From positions 22,950,759 to 23,014,758 of the forward strand of contig OY783204.1 of the NCBI GenBank assembly GCA_963678705.1: DNA of 64,000 nucleotides, read 5' to 3'. Below are positions 10,397-22,470 of this stretch, in pieces (within the stretch, counting starts at the first letter, position 1; the number at the start of each line of letters is the position of its first letter). Below the pieces are notes generated by a model. That model was not told the origin of the DNA. It was given only the letters and a program-made list of their open reading frames with translations, and did not search any database. This stretch comes from Panorpa germanica (Eukaryota; Arthropoda; Insecta; Mecoptera; Panorpidae). The position numbers and the translations under genes are program-made.

Positions 10397-11091
10397 TCAA
10401 CTGTTTTCAAAAATAAAAGAAAGAAAATATCGAAGCGTTTTTTTGATGAGCTATCAGAAGATGAGAGAATTTTAGACCTGAAGTCAATGTGTACTATTGC
10501 TGAAGATTTCAGAGCCTCTGTGACCTAAGTAATATGTTCCAGAGAAACTCTTATGTTTTTCAAACGAAATAATAAATGGTCACTGAATACAAATGCCAGA
10601 AAACTGTCTGCTAAATGCAGTAAACACATGTCAGTTAATCTTTATGAACAATTAATTGCATTGAAAACTTGCCTAAAATTTAAAATTCAGTAAGTTCATT
10701 CCATTAAGGAACTTATGGAATTATTGCTGATAAAATACAATAGCCTTGCATTTAGTTTTCCGGAGGTAATAACAACATGCTTTTTATTCTTGACCCTTCC
10801 GGTTACAACTGTAACAGGTGAAAGAAATTTTTCTAAATTAAAACTGATAAAAAATTATTTGAGGGGAATTGATGGGACAGGAAAGGCTATCAAAGTTGTC
10901 ACTATTGTCTATAGAGGCAGAAAATTTAGAAAAACTGAAATCGTCTTCAGCTATGAATTAATTTGTTATTATATTATTAAATGAGTTAAGTTCGTCGAAC
11001 AAATGGCAAGAAAAGTGAAAAATCTTTACCCATCATTTGGGCCCCCCACATATTTTGATACGGGGCCCATCTAAGGCATGCTACGGCACTG
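10397..11091 (+). pseudogene. hAT-family transposase remnant with right terminal repeat
   Basis: Translated pieces in order are 'KRFFDELSEDERILDLKSM' (about 10434-10490, ending in a stop near 10529) and 'TLPVTTVTGERNFSKLKLIK' (about 10795-10850). After a frameshift near 10868 comes 'GQERLSKLSLLSIEAENL'. The last two are the hAT C-terminal dimerisation domain, of the kind found in ZMYM/DUF4371-related hAT transposases. The catalytic core is deleted or unreadable. The right end 'catgctacggcactg' (11077-11091), read inward as CAGTGCCGTAGC, has the CAGTG start usual for hAT ends. A clear left end and an 8-bp target duplication are not seen. Confidence 0.7.
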
Positions 11092-12114
11092 CGTCAATTT
11101 ATTTAATTTACTATACAATTTAAGTACAAGGCATATTGTTCTTTTCTGTATAAATCCACTCTCCATCACTCGCCGAGAAGAGCCACCTCATGTGGATGGA
11201 ACTTTATGCAGATACGATATATTACAAATCCTAAACGAACGTTCAGATTCCCATGGTGCTCCAGAACGAAAGAATCAAAGAACCGGAGAGCTAGACTGTC
11301 TGCGTCGCTCATTTGCAAGCGCGTGTTTTTTTTTCAACCCCTACTGAGCACATGAACAAAAAGTGACAAGAGACCTTTCTTTTTTTTATTAACGCCTTCT
11401 TTTTAAAGTGACAGTTTGTTTTGAAAGTCTTGCAGAACTGTTGGAGAGTTAATTTTACGTTTTGCAAGTGACAGTGATATTGTTTTTGTATTATATTTAT
11501 AATTTATATTTTCAGCGATAACAGCGATATTTTTAATTAGAATTTATTTTAAGATATTACGAACACCCAAAATAATGATTAAAAATTAACTATCAATGAT
11601 TCTTATTCTTCTTACACTCATTTTATTCATATTTTGCATGTAATGCTGCTTCTAGTTTGTAATATATGTTTAGTACATAAACAAATAATTATTTGTTATT
11701 TACAAGACTTTGTCCCTAATATTACGTATCTCAATTTTGTATTATTAGTGGTTGACTGTAAATTTAATAATATAATTTGGTGAGAATAAGATTGTTTTAA
11801 GCGAATTTATAAGTCTGTATAGGGAATACAAACCAATTAAAGAAATAAAAAGCAAAGCTAAAATAGAATCCCTGTTTTCTCTGATTTTATAAAACAATTT
11901 ATATTTAGTTTTATTTCTATTTAAAAATAATTTTAATAATCTATTTATTATTTAATTATTAATTTGATTAATTATTTAACTTGAGTTCAACTTATTCTAG
12001 TGTGTCCTTTACTCTAAAGAAATGTACGTAATGCTAATGCCATTCAAGCAAAGCAATAGCTTGACAAGTGTTATTCGGACTCGATATTTTTCCTATTAAA
12101 AAGCAATGCTTTAT
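11092..12114. other. No gene seen
   Basis: The open frame at 11078-11347 spans the end of the hAT remnant and shows no known domain. The rest is AT-rich and unassigned. Confidence 0.55.
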
Positions 12115-12352
12115 GCCTCATTCCCACTCATTGTTTTTAGTTTTGATTTAAGGTTTTAACATTAAATGTAATTTTAAACTTGTGATATTATGCAATATAC
12201 ATTATTTTGTAATTATTAAAATCTTTATTTAATATAAGTTATTGTATTTTATATATTTAATTTTATTTATTTTCAAACTTCAAAAGCTGAAACTTACATT
12301 TTAGGTTAAAACTTTAAATTAACACTAAAACTCAGTGAGTGAGAATGAGGCT
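12115..12352 (+). mobile_element. Family A MITE, copy 3 (most complete)
   Basis: The ends are 'gcctcattcccactcattg' and 'cagtgagtgagaatgaggct', inverted repeats of about 20 bp. Just inside, 'aaggttttaac' at the left pairs with 'gttaaaacttt' at the right. The flanks read TTTAT on both sides if the element is taken from GCCTCA to TGAGGC, or TTA if one more base is included. The length of 238 bp defines the normal size of the family. It has no coding capacity. Confidence 0.85.
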
Positions 12353-12367
12353 TTATCAACAGACGAA

Positions 12368-12565
12368 ATTTGTTTCGATTGTTTTGAAAATTACAAGAGT
12401 ATCGTCACTAAACCATTGTTACTCTTAAAGTAATGGTTGGAACGTCATGAAATTTTAACACATATCGTTTGATGGTTGGTACTATTTAAAATTCATATAG
12501 ATTTGTACACAGTCGCGTCATCTATATGTCATCCTAACAACTTATTTAGTGAAATGTTACAATTT
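12368..12565 (+). repeat. Family I repeat, copy 1
   Basis: It matches 17848-17985 and 18980-19145. Shared blocks are 'atcgtcactaaa', 'taatggttggaacgtcatga', 'ggttggtactat' and 'catctatatgtcatcctaa'. The nature is unknown; no terminal repeats or frame are seen. Confidence 0.65.
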
Positions 12566-14426
12566 TATCAATGCCAAAATTTCGTAGAAATTAATACTTA
12601 TACTCATTTACAAATTTTGATTTCACAGCTGCGTACAATTACACAATTGCATATTAAAAGTAATTTCTCTCTGAAACACAATTTATTCAAATGATTCTCT
12701 TGTTTACAACAAACAACCTTATGTGAATAATATAATTGCAAGTCTGTTCACTACAAAACTTGACAACCCCCTGGCGGCGTGTAATGTAATTAGAACCATT
12801 TATAACTCACGCGTACACTGTCATTCTCATTACCAATTAATTCACATTACCTGTTAAAACAAATAAAATACACAGTCTTTTAAAACCATAGCTTATCTTT
12901 TCATTGAATCAATACGACTACCATATCCGCTAGATTACACTACGGTAATTTGTGACGTGAAATTTGTTATTCCAAAGTGTCTAGGGGGAGTAATCAAGGG
13001 TCTGCAATAAATATTCAACACGTACGTGTATTCCTACCCCTCTACTTCCCCCACCCCTCTGATAATCCCCTAGTCGTCTATTAAAGTACTTCTCTAATCT
13101 TTATTAAAATCAAATCTGTAATAACGCATGAGGAACATGAGAGGATGTGGACTGGACAATCTGTTCCATTTCGTTTGTTTCCCCTTGAACAACCCTTATA
13201 GTAAGGGCTGGGCCTTCTTTATTAATAGCTCTACCGAATTAATGCTGTTAGCTGTTACTTACATACTGAATTTAAGGGTATAAAAGGAAAGGGACTCAAT
13301 TTTCTGCAAATCTTAACCCTAATTAGATTTTTGTAATTAGAAATTACTGCGTACAAGTAACTACTGAAATTTGATCAAATGTTTGCGCGTCTCCACTGGT
13401 TCAACTTCCAATATTCTACAGAAACAAAACTATTAATAAACTTTATCATGATTGTGTTAAGTCTAAAGAGTATTTTATAAAAAAAAATTGTTGCTCGTCT
13501 GTCAGTAAAACTGTGACCATATACTCATGGACTTCATAGATGACGGTGTGAGGAATAACGGTCAGCCCACTGTACATATTGTTAAGTTATTATAAAATTA
13601 GATAAAAAGGAATTGACAATTTAAATAATAAACTATCAACTCGTTTCTTTGATATCAGAGCAACACATAAGTTTGATTAAAAATTTACAATTCGTAATAA
13701 AATTGGAGATATTGTCTTATATATATTTAAAATAGTTGTGGAACGTTAAACATCCTTTAAAATGATATTTGAAATGTTTATATACTATAATTTTAGATTT
13801 AAGAAATATGGACAAAATTGTAAGTTTTATAGATCCGAATCATTATTAATTTTCAGTGAACTGCTCTACTTCACAGCGGTGCAGCTGAATATCTGTCAGA
13901 GATACAGGAAAAACTTTATATACAGAAAATTGAATTCTCTATCAGACTGATAATACCTCTTCTTATCTTAAGGTGCACTGGTAAGTAGATATTGCAAAAA
14001 GAAATCTTTCTAAGTTATCACTTTTTCAAGATGGCCTAAATCACTAAAATTAGTGCTGTAAATTTGAGTCGTATTAAGTAATTTAGAGTTGTTTAAAAAG
14101 AAATCTACTAGACGATACTCATTTCTGTGCCATCTGCGTCTAAAGAAAAGAAGCACGCAGGAGAATTTAAAAAAGCATTTAAGAGCGATCAGTATTGACA
14201 TATGTGAAAGTAATAAAATATGAAAATAATAACAGTATAAAATTATAACTAAAAAAATGTAAAACTTAAATTATAAAAGAAAATGTTGGCTACAAGTCTA
14301 ATTTTTCTTATCGAGCATGATTAACCTGAAATTTAACCTTAAAGACAATCATTTAAAAACCATCGAGTCTACGATCTTAATTTCTATTGTTTGAAAATGC
14401 TATTACTAACAAATACTCTTACTGTG
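12566..14426. other. No gene seen
   Basis: It contains a C-rich block near 13035-13065 and otherwise AT-rich unassigned sequence. The small frames at 13762-13950 and 14010-14201 have no motif. Confidence 0.55.
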
Positions 14427-14532
14427 TTACTAATAAACCTGTTATAATATTTATACCAGGTATAAGCTGATAATAAGATTGTCCGGACGGGCTTTATACG
14501 TGGTATAAATATTATAACAGGTTTATTAGTAA
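14427..14532. repeat. 106-bp hairpin with perfect 32-bp arms
   Basis: The arms 14427-14458 and 14501-14532 are exact reverse complements over 32 bases, beginning 'ttactaataaacctg'. The 42-bp loop carries the palindrome 'gtccggac' and imperfect extensions of the stem. Perfect arms in a decayed neighbourhood suggest recent origin or selection. It may be a very small MITE, a fold-back element or a transcribed hairpin. No second copy is seen here. Confidence 0.9.
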
Positions 14533-15680
14533 GGCGGTTAAAGTTTAACAAAATTTTGATTCAGAAATTTAGTATATTATTTGTAGCATTGTAAACAAAA
14601 ATGTAACATTTTCAACAGACTCTCAAACCTCCTACATCCCTAAATACGAGTACGTCTAAGTCCCTCACTATATATAATCTACCCCTAAAAACAAATTCTA
14701 TAGAATCCTTATAATTGCATTTTTATCAATAGGACAAGAGTAAAACGAAAGATAAGAGAAATGTTTCAACCCTCAACCTCTTACAAAACACCCCATTCCC
14801 CATCCCCTATTTTACTTTTCCCTTAATCCACATTGAACATATTGGTTATTGCATGTGTTTCAAATATGACCTACCATTGAGCAAAGCACATTATAGAGGA
14901 AACTCGTTAGAAGGCAAAGGGAACTGACTGGTAAAGACATTGCAGCGAGAGGTGGAGGAAGGGGGGAGGGGGGAGAGACTAGTGGAACTAGGACATCATC
15001 GGAATAGTTCGATTCCAAATGGAAATACTTTACCCCCTGGGAGTTGACGTTTTCAAAGTAGGGTGGGGAGTGGAGGTGGAAATAGGGAATAACAATTTCA
15101 ATAACACATCAAACTACTTGACCAGCAATCTGTGATCCAAGAGAGAGCAATTGTTACGAATAAAATTATAAATAACGTCTATTGAGGGAAACAGAAGTAC
15201 TCTTTGTAGGGGATTTTCAAAATTGTGTGCAATTGTTATGTACGTTACAATTTTGATATCTAAAGTACATTCTGTAAGGGCACAACATGTAGTTAAACAG
15301 TAATAAATGTGTTTCTTTTAACACTTTGCTGCACACGCAAACTGTAAAGGCATTCCATATCAATGTTAAGGATCTCGTTATAACAAACTTAAAACCTTCG
15401 CTTAAAACAAAACCTTTAGACTTTGTATCTTGCCAGACATACAGACCAAGTTGGAACAAAGAAAATTTTAAAGTATATAAATCAAAGTAAACTTATGATT
15501 TTCTTATTCAAAGAACTGAAGTTCGTATTATTAAATTTAAATAAATTTAAACCTAGAATATAAACTTAATATTATCAGTTTAGAATAAATAATAATAATT
15601 CTGAATTTAGATATATATCTTATATAACTCAGAGCTAGAAACTAGACGTTCTGAGTTTAAGAATAGAATTAAGTGAGTTA
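14533..15680. other. No gene seen; G-rich tract inside
   Basis: Apart from the G-rich tract at 14948-14976, nothing is recognised. The open frame at 15217-15459 (minus) has no domain. Confidence 0.55.
14948..14976 (+). other. G-rich tract, possible G-quadruplex
   Basis: The core 'ggaggaaggggggagggggg' has several closely spaced G runs able to form a four-stranded structure. Several C-rich counterparts lie elsewhere (20225-20241, 47122-47143, 58976-58996). Confidence 0.4.
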
Positions 15681-15891
15681 AGCCTATTCCCACTCACTGT
15701 TTTTAGTTTTAATTTAAGGTTTTAACCTTAAATGTAATTATGAACTTGTGAAAACATGCGTCATGTGTCAGTGATATACATAATTGTATATTGTAATAAT
15801 TACTATCTTTATTTAATATGAATTATTGTATATAATAAAATTAATTTTATTTCTTTATACTTCACAAGCTGAAACTTACATTTTACTTATT
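15681..15891 (+). mobile_element. Family A MITE, copy 4, right end missing
   Basis: It starts 'agcctattcccactcactgt', directly after TTA, and follows the family through 'aagctgaaacttacatttta'. It then runs into unrelated T-rich DNA, so the right terminal repeat is lost. Confidence 0.7.
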
Positions 15892-16480
15892 ATAATACTT
15901 TTTTTCGTGCGGGAAATATTTTTTTTTTCGCGTCGGATATATTTTATTAAAACTAATTATTTTCGCCGGCAAAAAAATATTTTTTTGTTACCATGCAGTT
16001 TAAATTTTCAATAAAAGTGATGGTATCTGACTTGAAAAATTCAAACGTATCCTGCAGTAAAATTCAACGCTGATTCATCTGCAATTTATTTTTTCTTTGG
16101 ACTGCCGGTTTTTGAGTTACCGGCATTTTATAGGTCAAATTATGAACCGATTTCAAAATAGTTGCCAGATACGGAATCAGCGGGAAATTCTACTTACAAA
16201 TACTTCTTTACAAAAATTTTATTGGAGCGGCGAAAATATTTTTTTTGATCCTTGATCAAAAAGCAATCATTGGATTATACAAAGGGCATATTCTATTATC
16301 TGCATTTAAATTTTCAACATTCTATCTTTTATAGTTCATGAGATAATGTACACTGTAAGGGGAGTGCGATAGTTACCGTTCAGTTAAAATTTTCAAAAAA
16401 ATTGATAGTATCCGATTTGGAAAATTTAAACGTATCCTATAGTAAAATTCAACGCTGACTCCAAATCTGTAATTTCAGAT
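15892..16480. repeat. AT-rich block with internal direct repeat
   Basis: About 80 bp at 15993-16075 recurs imperfectly at 16377-16461; both contain 'cgtatcctRYAGTAAAATTC' and 'aaaattcaacgctga'. Strings like 'tttcaacattctatctttta' (about 16313) resemble 'caaaatttcaactttctatc' of family J, hinting at a distant relationship. No coding frame is seen. Confidence 0.5.
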
Positions 16481-17847
16481 TTCAATCTGAATGCCCAATA
16501 AAAGTAATGCGTTTGAAGTGAGCAGTGCGGACATTTGGACCATACCGAATTTTCTAGACTCCTAAGTATTCAGTTGGCAGAGAATAACGTACGGTGCTTA
16601 ACGTTCTAGGAAAGTAAATTTATTTTAGTTCATTCGATCGCTTATGAGAAAATAACTCTTATAAATGGTACAATAAAAAAGCAATTTTATTACAGGAATG
16701 TAATCTTCAATAAAGGACGGTAATATGTTCAAAGTATCGAATCATACATGTTAGCAAATATATTAAAATAATAAATATCCTGTATCCTTGCTATAGGCTT
16801 ACAAAGTAACACACGCATTAAGTCCAGCTGATGCTGATGCTGAAACTAGCCAAAGCTTGATTTATTACGTTTGAACTCGCCAAAACTTGAAACTTTATTT
16901 TTCTCATCCCATAAATTGTAGTCATATATTATTCTAAACAATTGTATACATTATTTACGTTCATCTCACAAATATAATAATATTTCCCTTCTTCCTCACG
17001 CCCCCTTTTTGTATTATACATCTGTTATTGTATTGGTACGATTGCCAAAGTCTCAAAACTTTATTCCTTTTACTCCCAAATGCGATTATTTTCCTTTGGT
17101 TCTTATCTCGTTCAAACATGTATGTTAGGCTAGGTCCTATCACTCCTATTTCCCCTTTATTCTTCAATTCCCGTTCCTGTTTAAATGTTGCTATTCCAAT
17201 TTCTATTCCCATGCCTCTCTCTCTTTACAATATATCGTTCGTATTGAATACCATGGTATTCCATAATATGGTATTATCACACGAAACTTTTAAGTGGAAT
17301 CAATAAAATTTTATTGTACGTATTGAAATTGATATAACCATTGTTCTAGCCCAAACAGACGCTTGTCCTTGATTCATCATTGCACGCAAAACATTCCAAA
17401 TATTAAATTGAAGACAATATAAAACTATGCAGGATAAACATACTGTACAAAATAATATATATTTCTGAAAGGAATAGGCTCTTTCAAAAATGGCTTTAAA
17501 AAAATTGTTGATTACCTGTTGAGCCATATGGTTATTTATGCTTGGTGTACAAGCTAACTGCAAGGTTGCTACTATAAAAGTATACAACACAACTCTAAAC
17601 AAACAATTAAGCATTAAAATTAGCTATCTAGTAGCTTATTTTCCAAGCGTTCTATGAAATTTGGTAAGCTCATTTTATAAGCGTAGCGCAAACTTACTGA
17701 AAGAGTAAAATACATGCGTTATTCAGCTTGGTTACATTTAATTTTGCACCAACCTAAATTATTAAGCTTAAATCTAGCTAATGCTTTGCAAAGATAGCTT
17801 TATAAAATCTAATTTCAAGATTCATTTCTATCTGGGTAGCTTGAAAA
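16481..17847. other. No gene seen
   Basis: Overlapping open frames at 16961-17212 (minus) and 17028-17306 (plus) lie in a pyrimidine-rich tract and show no domain. The frame at 17300-17614 (minus) is also unrecognised. Confidence 0.5.
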
Positions 17848-17985
17848 TTAGTGGTCGGAATGTCATGAAATTTTGACACTTATCGTTTTAAGGTTGGTAC
17901 TATCATATATCTAAAAATCATATGCATTTGTTAATAATGTCGCCATCTATATGTCACCCTACGAACTTATTGAGTCTTGTTATTC
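17848..17985 (+). repeat. Family I repeat, copy 2
   Basis: It contains 'ggtcggaatgtcatgaaatt', 'ggttggtactat' and 'cgccatctatatgtcaccct', colinear with the other family I copies. It ends at a T run. Confidence 0.65.
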
Positions 17986-18979
17986 TTTTTTTTTTTTTGC
18001 TGAGGTGCTGAGGAATGAATTTTTCAGTACATGAGATTACGTTACAATATATTCATAGTAAATAACTATATTTTATGCATACTCTGAAATATTTAAAAAT
18101 TGCCATTATATGGTATTGGCATTAAATGTTCATGTGATTTCAAGCATTTACTTTACATCACATGTACACCCCATCTACCCCTCATGTTTCAAGACGTCAG
18201 TTTCACATCAAATTCCAAATGCAGTCATCTAGAAGTGTTCTTCGGCTGTGATGTCACTGATACAGAAGATCACAGAAATATAAAGTAGTGTCTTAAAGAT
18301 GACAAGCCGTTAGTATCAAAACAAAATATACATAAATACATACTGAAAAACCAAGTAAAAATAAATACACTAAAACCTATACAGTATATGTTATTAATCT
18401 CTTTCTCAATATCTTTTTCATTGCGGTTACCCGATGTGCATTGCAGCAAGAGTTTGCTTCCTTCCTTCACAATCCCCCCCCCCTCGCCCACTTCTGATAT
18501 AGATCACATGTGCATATTTTATAACGGAACTTCAGTAGTTTCCAGTTCCTTTGAATAGAGCTACTATCTTAGAGTATTTCGTACATCCTCTATACAGTTT
18601 CCGATATCTAATATTTTATGAGACATTTTATTACGATTATATCACGATTTGTCTAAACTTACAGTCATAAATTTGTTAGTATGCTTTTATAGAGAACTAG
18701 GCAAGTATGTATTTTAAACTTTCTATATACTTGTCATGCTTCTTCTTATACCATATTGTAACAAGCTTCATATTTCCAATTCAGTATTCAATTTTTGACA
18801 ATTTTTCTTACAATCTATGACAGTTTTTACGGATATTTAAAACCTATTTATTGTGTTTAATATATCACAGGACTGTTTAAGGAGTTTAGAGTATCTTCCA
18901 ATATTAAAGTTGATGTTAAATTAATATTTAAACACACGAAATTATTATTTTTTTCATTGTTTTGAAATTTTCTTTGAAA
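17986..18979. other. No gene seen
   Basis: It includes a C run near 18475-18483. The frames at 18100-18288 and 18270-18491 carry no motif. Confidence 0.55.
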
Positions 18980-19145
18980 AAAGTAGCGTCACTAAATCTG
19001 CTGTAACTCGTAAACTAATGGTTGAAATATCTTGAAATTTTGACACATATTGTATAAAGATACGTACTATCTAAAAATGATATGGGTTTGTCAATACTAG
19101 CGCCATCTATTTGTCAGTCTACGAATTTATTGAGTGATGTTATAT
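18980..19145 (+). repeat. Family I repeat, copy 3
   Basis: It contains 'agcgtcactaaatctgctgt', 'ctaatggttgaaatatcttg' and 'gcgccatctatttgtcagtc', the longest version at the left side of the family. Confidence 0.65.
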
Positions 19146-21984
19146 AATTTACTAAGCACGCGTATATATTAGTTTGATGTTAGTTTAAGGAGATCCTCGT
19201 GAAGTAGTAAAGAATAGAGAACTTGCTGAAACTTTGTAAATTTGTTCTACGATAGTCAATAATTAATTAAAAACTTTAATTAGGTTAGGTTTCCAAAACT
19301 TTTAAGGAGAAATTTATTTTTCAAAAATGGAAATTTCTGGAAATGGAAAAAATGGAAGTATATAAGGATTCATTAGCTTGTGCATTTGATAGAAAATTTC
19401 ATGTAAGTATCTAATGGAGAAAATTATTATTTCAATTGAATATGGTTCAGAAAACATCAAGTTTTCGATTGAAATAATAAAAATAGTATGTTTTCAAAGA
19501 ATTAACAAAAATATTTTTTTTATTATAATTAACATTTTTTATAAAAAATATCATCAGAATCATCCGTCAATTTCGCTTTTCAAAACACAAAATGTGAACT
19601 CCACGACTATTAGATTATGATTAACATCAGCCTATCTATTCCAAAGTCGATCGAGAAAACCGGCATTTAAAATGGCAGTAGCCATGGATAGCTCGTTCTT
19701 TTTTACGGGGTATAAAGTTTAGGAAAAAAGCACAATATTATGGAGACGATGAAAAGCTACTTGGCTAGAAAGCCTGAGAAACCATCAACAGAAAAATAGG
19801 CGAACGAAAACGCATAAGAGCGACAGGCACTGTTACTTATGAGGTAGCAAGCTAGCTGTAAGCTAGTCGTTACGCGACGTTTACAAGCTACATTTATTCA
19901 ATAAAATATAAAACTTATAAACAGATACGAAATGTTGAATAATTATAAATATAAAAATAAATAATGCAACATATTAAAATCTAGACAATTGCAAGGAAAC
20001 CGGAACTACGCACATAGATTATGTCTTGCCTTTAAAATAAAGAAGTCAACATTACAACAAAATCGATAAACCAACCTTTCTTTCTGACACGATTATTGAA
20101 ATAGTCGAAAAACGTCGATAGTGATATGTTATGTAATTTACCATGACAGTGTCTACATTATAAAACTATTTCAATGTTACATTAAAAGTGTGTACTCAGG
20201 GTGTGGCGGTACACCTCCTTTCAACCCTCCCCCCTCCCCACACACTTTGCGGAACCCCACGTTCTTGCGCTGAATCACCTCCTTACATTGTTTGACGATT
20301 AAGTTATTGTGTACATATCTGCAGGGACTGACGACTGCTACGTAGGGCCGATCGACGACCGAAAATGTGTATATGGGAGTAGGGGTTATTTATTTTTAAT
20401 GTATTTTAATACCCTAATATCCTGCGACAGTTTTTTATGGCTGCCTCACTATATTTATTATGTGTTTTGTTCAACTGATATTTTTATTGGTTTTTTACAG
20501 GTTTTTTATGTGTTTAGTATCTTTATTGTTTTTTAATTGGTTCTTTTTTTTCATTTTTAATGAACTGTCTGATTTTTGTAATAAAAGAATTATATTCTAT
20601 ACTAATTCCTTTATCTTTAAAATTTTTAAGCGTGCCCTTAGCGAACAACTAAAAAATATATTACATTAAACTGTAATTTTGGGATAAAACTTTAACCTAT
20701 TTAGTTTTGAAGGTACTGTTATCTACAATGTTGTTTTAGAAGTAACAAAAAGATTATTTACTTAAATTGTAGACAACATTCAAGGCACAACTCCTAAAAT
20801 GTGTATGTGACTAAACAGAATAAGCTCCACATATAAACTGACCCAGACCACCTTTATAAATTCGTGTGTTTTCGCAACAATCCAGAAACCTAACCTACGT
20901 CTTGTGACTTTTGTCATTCCCAGCACGCGTCAAGCACGACCCAGTGGCACACAGGCTGCACTTTGCCTTCCAAATGGAGGCAGACACACACCTAAAGCTC
21001 TCAACCCCCTCCTCTCCATCCACGTGTGCTCGACCCGTAACCCGTAAGGGTCGCCCTACGCTGTCTACTGCAATATCCTAGCAAACATCCTATTCCTCCC
21101 CATTTGCACTGTGCTACGTACGAATATTCACTTGCCCTGAACACGCCGCTCCTCATAATGTTACTCATACTTTGTATTACAAACAAGGGGTGCAAAATGT
21201 AAATTTTTGTTAAATCTAATGGAGTAAAAATCAATGTGTAGGGCTGGTTTGCATTTTTAAAGTTTTAAGTTGTTAATTAGAGAGGGTTAAAAAGTTTGAT
21301 GTCACTTAGAAATCGGTTTGTGGAAGCGTTGTTGAGATTATCTGACTACTCCTATTTACATTTGTAAATATTTATAGGATTAGATAACTTTTGAATAAAA
21401 ATTTTGTATTACGAGATGTTAAAGAAATGTTTACTTGAATAAAACTATTTGACAGACCACTCTCCATTGCATCCACGCTAAATACAAAATACTCTTTTAT
21501 TATTGAACGTAATATTTGTTACCTAACGTTACATTTTATTCTTTCATATCATAGTTTATAAATGCAGAAGACATTTAAAATCTTTTACTAATATTTTAAT
21601 TTAATACGTAACATTATAAAATGTTACATATGAAACATAAATTGATGTCAAAAGATAACTATTGTTATGACGTCGGTGAAGTACGCAGCCGATTCGATAG
21701 CAGTCGGTTAAAGTGTTTAATCAAACTTTAAATTACATGGCTAATCGGAACATTTAAGCAAATATTTAAGTGATTATAGACTGCAGAAGTATTAAGTAAC
21801 TTAAATATTATTATATAATATATAAATTCACCAATTTACGCAAACGAACATCTAAAACCTTATAGGTTATAAAAATTGCAATTTTTTAAGAAAATAAGAA
21901 TAAGTTACGGCTGAAATTTTGTAATTACCTAAGAGACATATTAGTTAATCTATTTATAAAAAAATAATTTCATTAAATAATGAT
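19146..21984. other. No gene seen
   Basis: The stretch contains a C-rich block (20217-20241) and a less AT-rich patch at 20880-21130. Short frames are leucine/phenylalanine-rich and unrecognised. A segment at 20325-20365 ('gactgacgactgctacg') resembles short pieces near 58187 and 61335, possibly SINE debris. Confidence 0.5.
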
Positions 21985-22210
21985 TTATTTAGCTTGTAGT
22001 AAGCTAGCAAGTGTTAGGCGTACTGCAAGAAAATTTTCTATTTGAGACATAAAAATGAACCTCAAAATTAGCTTGTGATCATAAAATCATTTCTATAAGC
22101 CCAGGTAGAATATATAACGCAATGTAACGCTTTAATTAGTTTATACTAAGCTAGCAAGTGATTAGTAAGTATGAAACTGCACCGCAAGATAATTTTCTAC
22201 ATGGGATATG
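21985..22210 (+). repeat. Imperfect direct repeat (family K)
   Basis: 'gtaagctagcaagtgttagg' followed by 'ctgcaagaaaattttctat' (21995-22046) recurs as 'actaagctagcaagtgatta' and 'ccgcaagataattttctaca' (about 22146-22202). Weaker inverted echoes lie at 32090-32150 and 40200-40265. Confidence 0.45.
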
Positions 22211-22252
22211 TCTAATTAAATATTTTTAATAACAAACTATTTAAATATAAAG

Positions 22253-22470
22253 TATAGTTCAAATTACGAGAGTTCGGCGGCGACTCATACTTAAAAGAAG
22301 TTGTGGGGTATAAACTGCCGGTATAACTAAAATGCACTGACTCACTTATTTTTCTATAATGTATATAGAAACGAATAAGATAAAATTCATTATCGTATTA
22401 TAGATTTATACCGCTCTTATAACCTCTTTTAAGTATAAGTCGCCGCCGAACTATCGTGATTTGAACTATA
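22253..22470 (+). mobile_element. Family D MITE, copy 1 (complete, mariner-type ends)
   Basis: The terminal inverted repeats are about 50 bp each, starting 'tatagttcaaattacgagag' and nearly identical when reversed at the right end. TA occurs at both outer edges, as expected of Tc1/mariner insertions. The 218-bp element has an AT-rich centre and no frame. The interior matches copy 2 (25817-26034) in inverse orientation. Confidence 0.85.

Noticed and set aside
16961..17306. Overlapping frames on both strands
   Set aside because: Opposite frames over a pyrimidine-biased tract; no motif in either.
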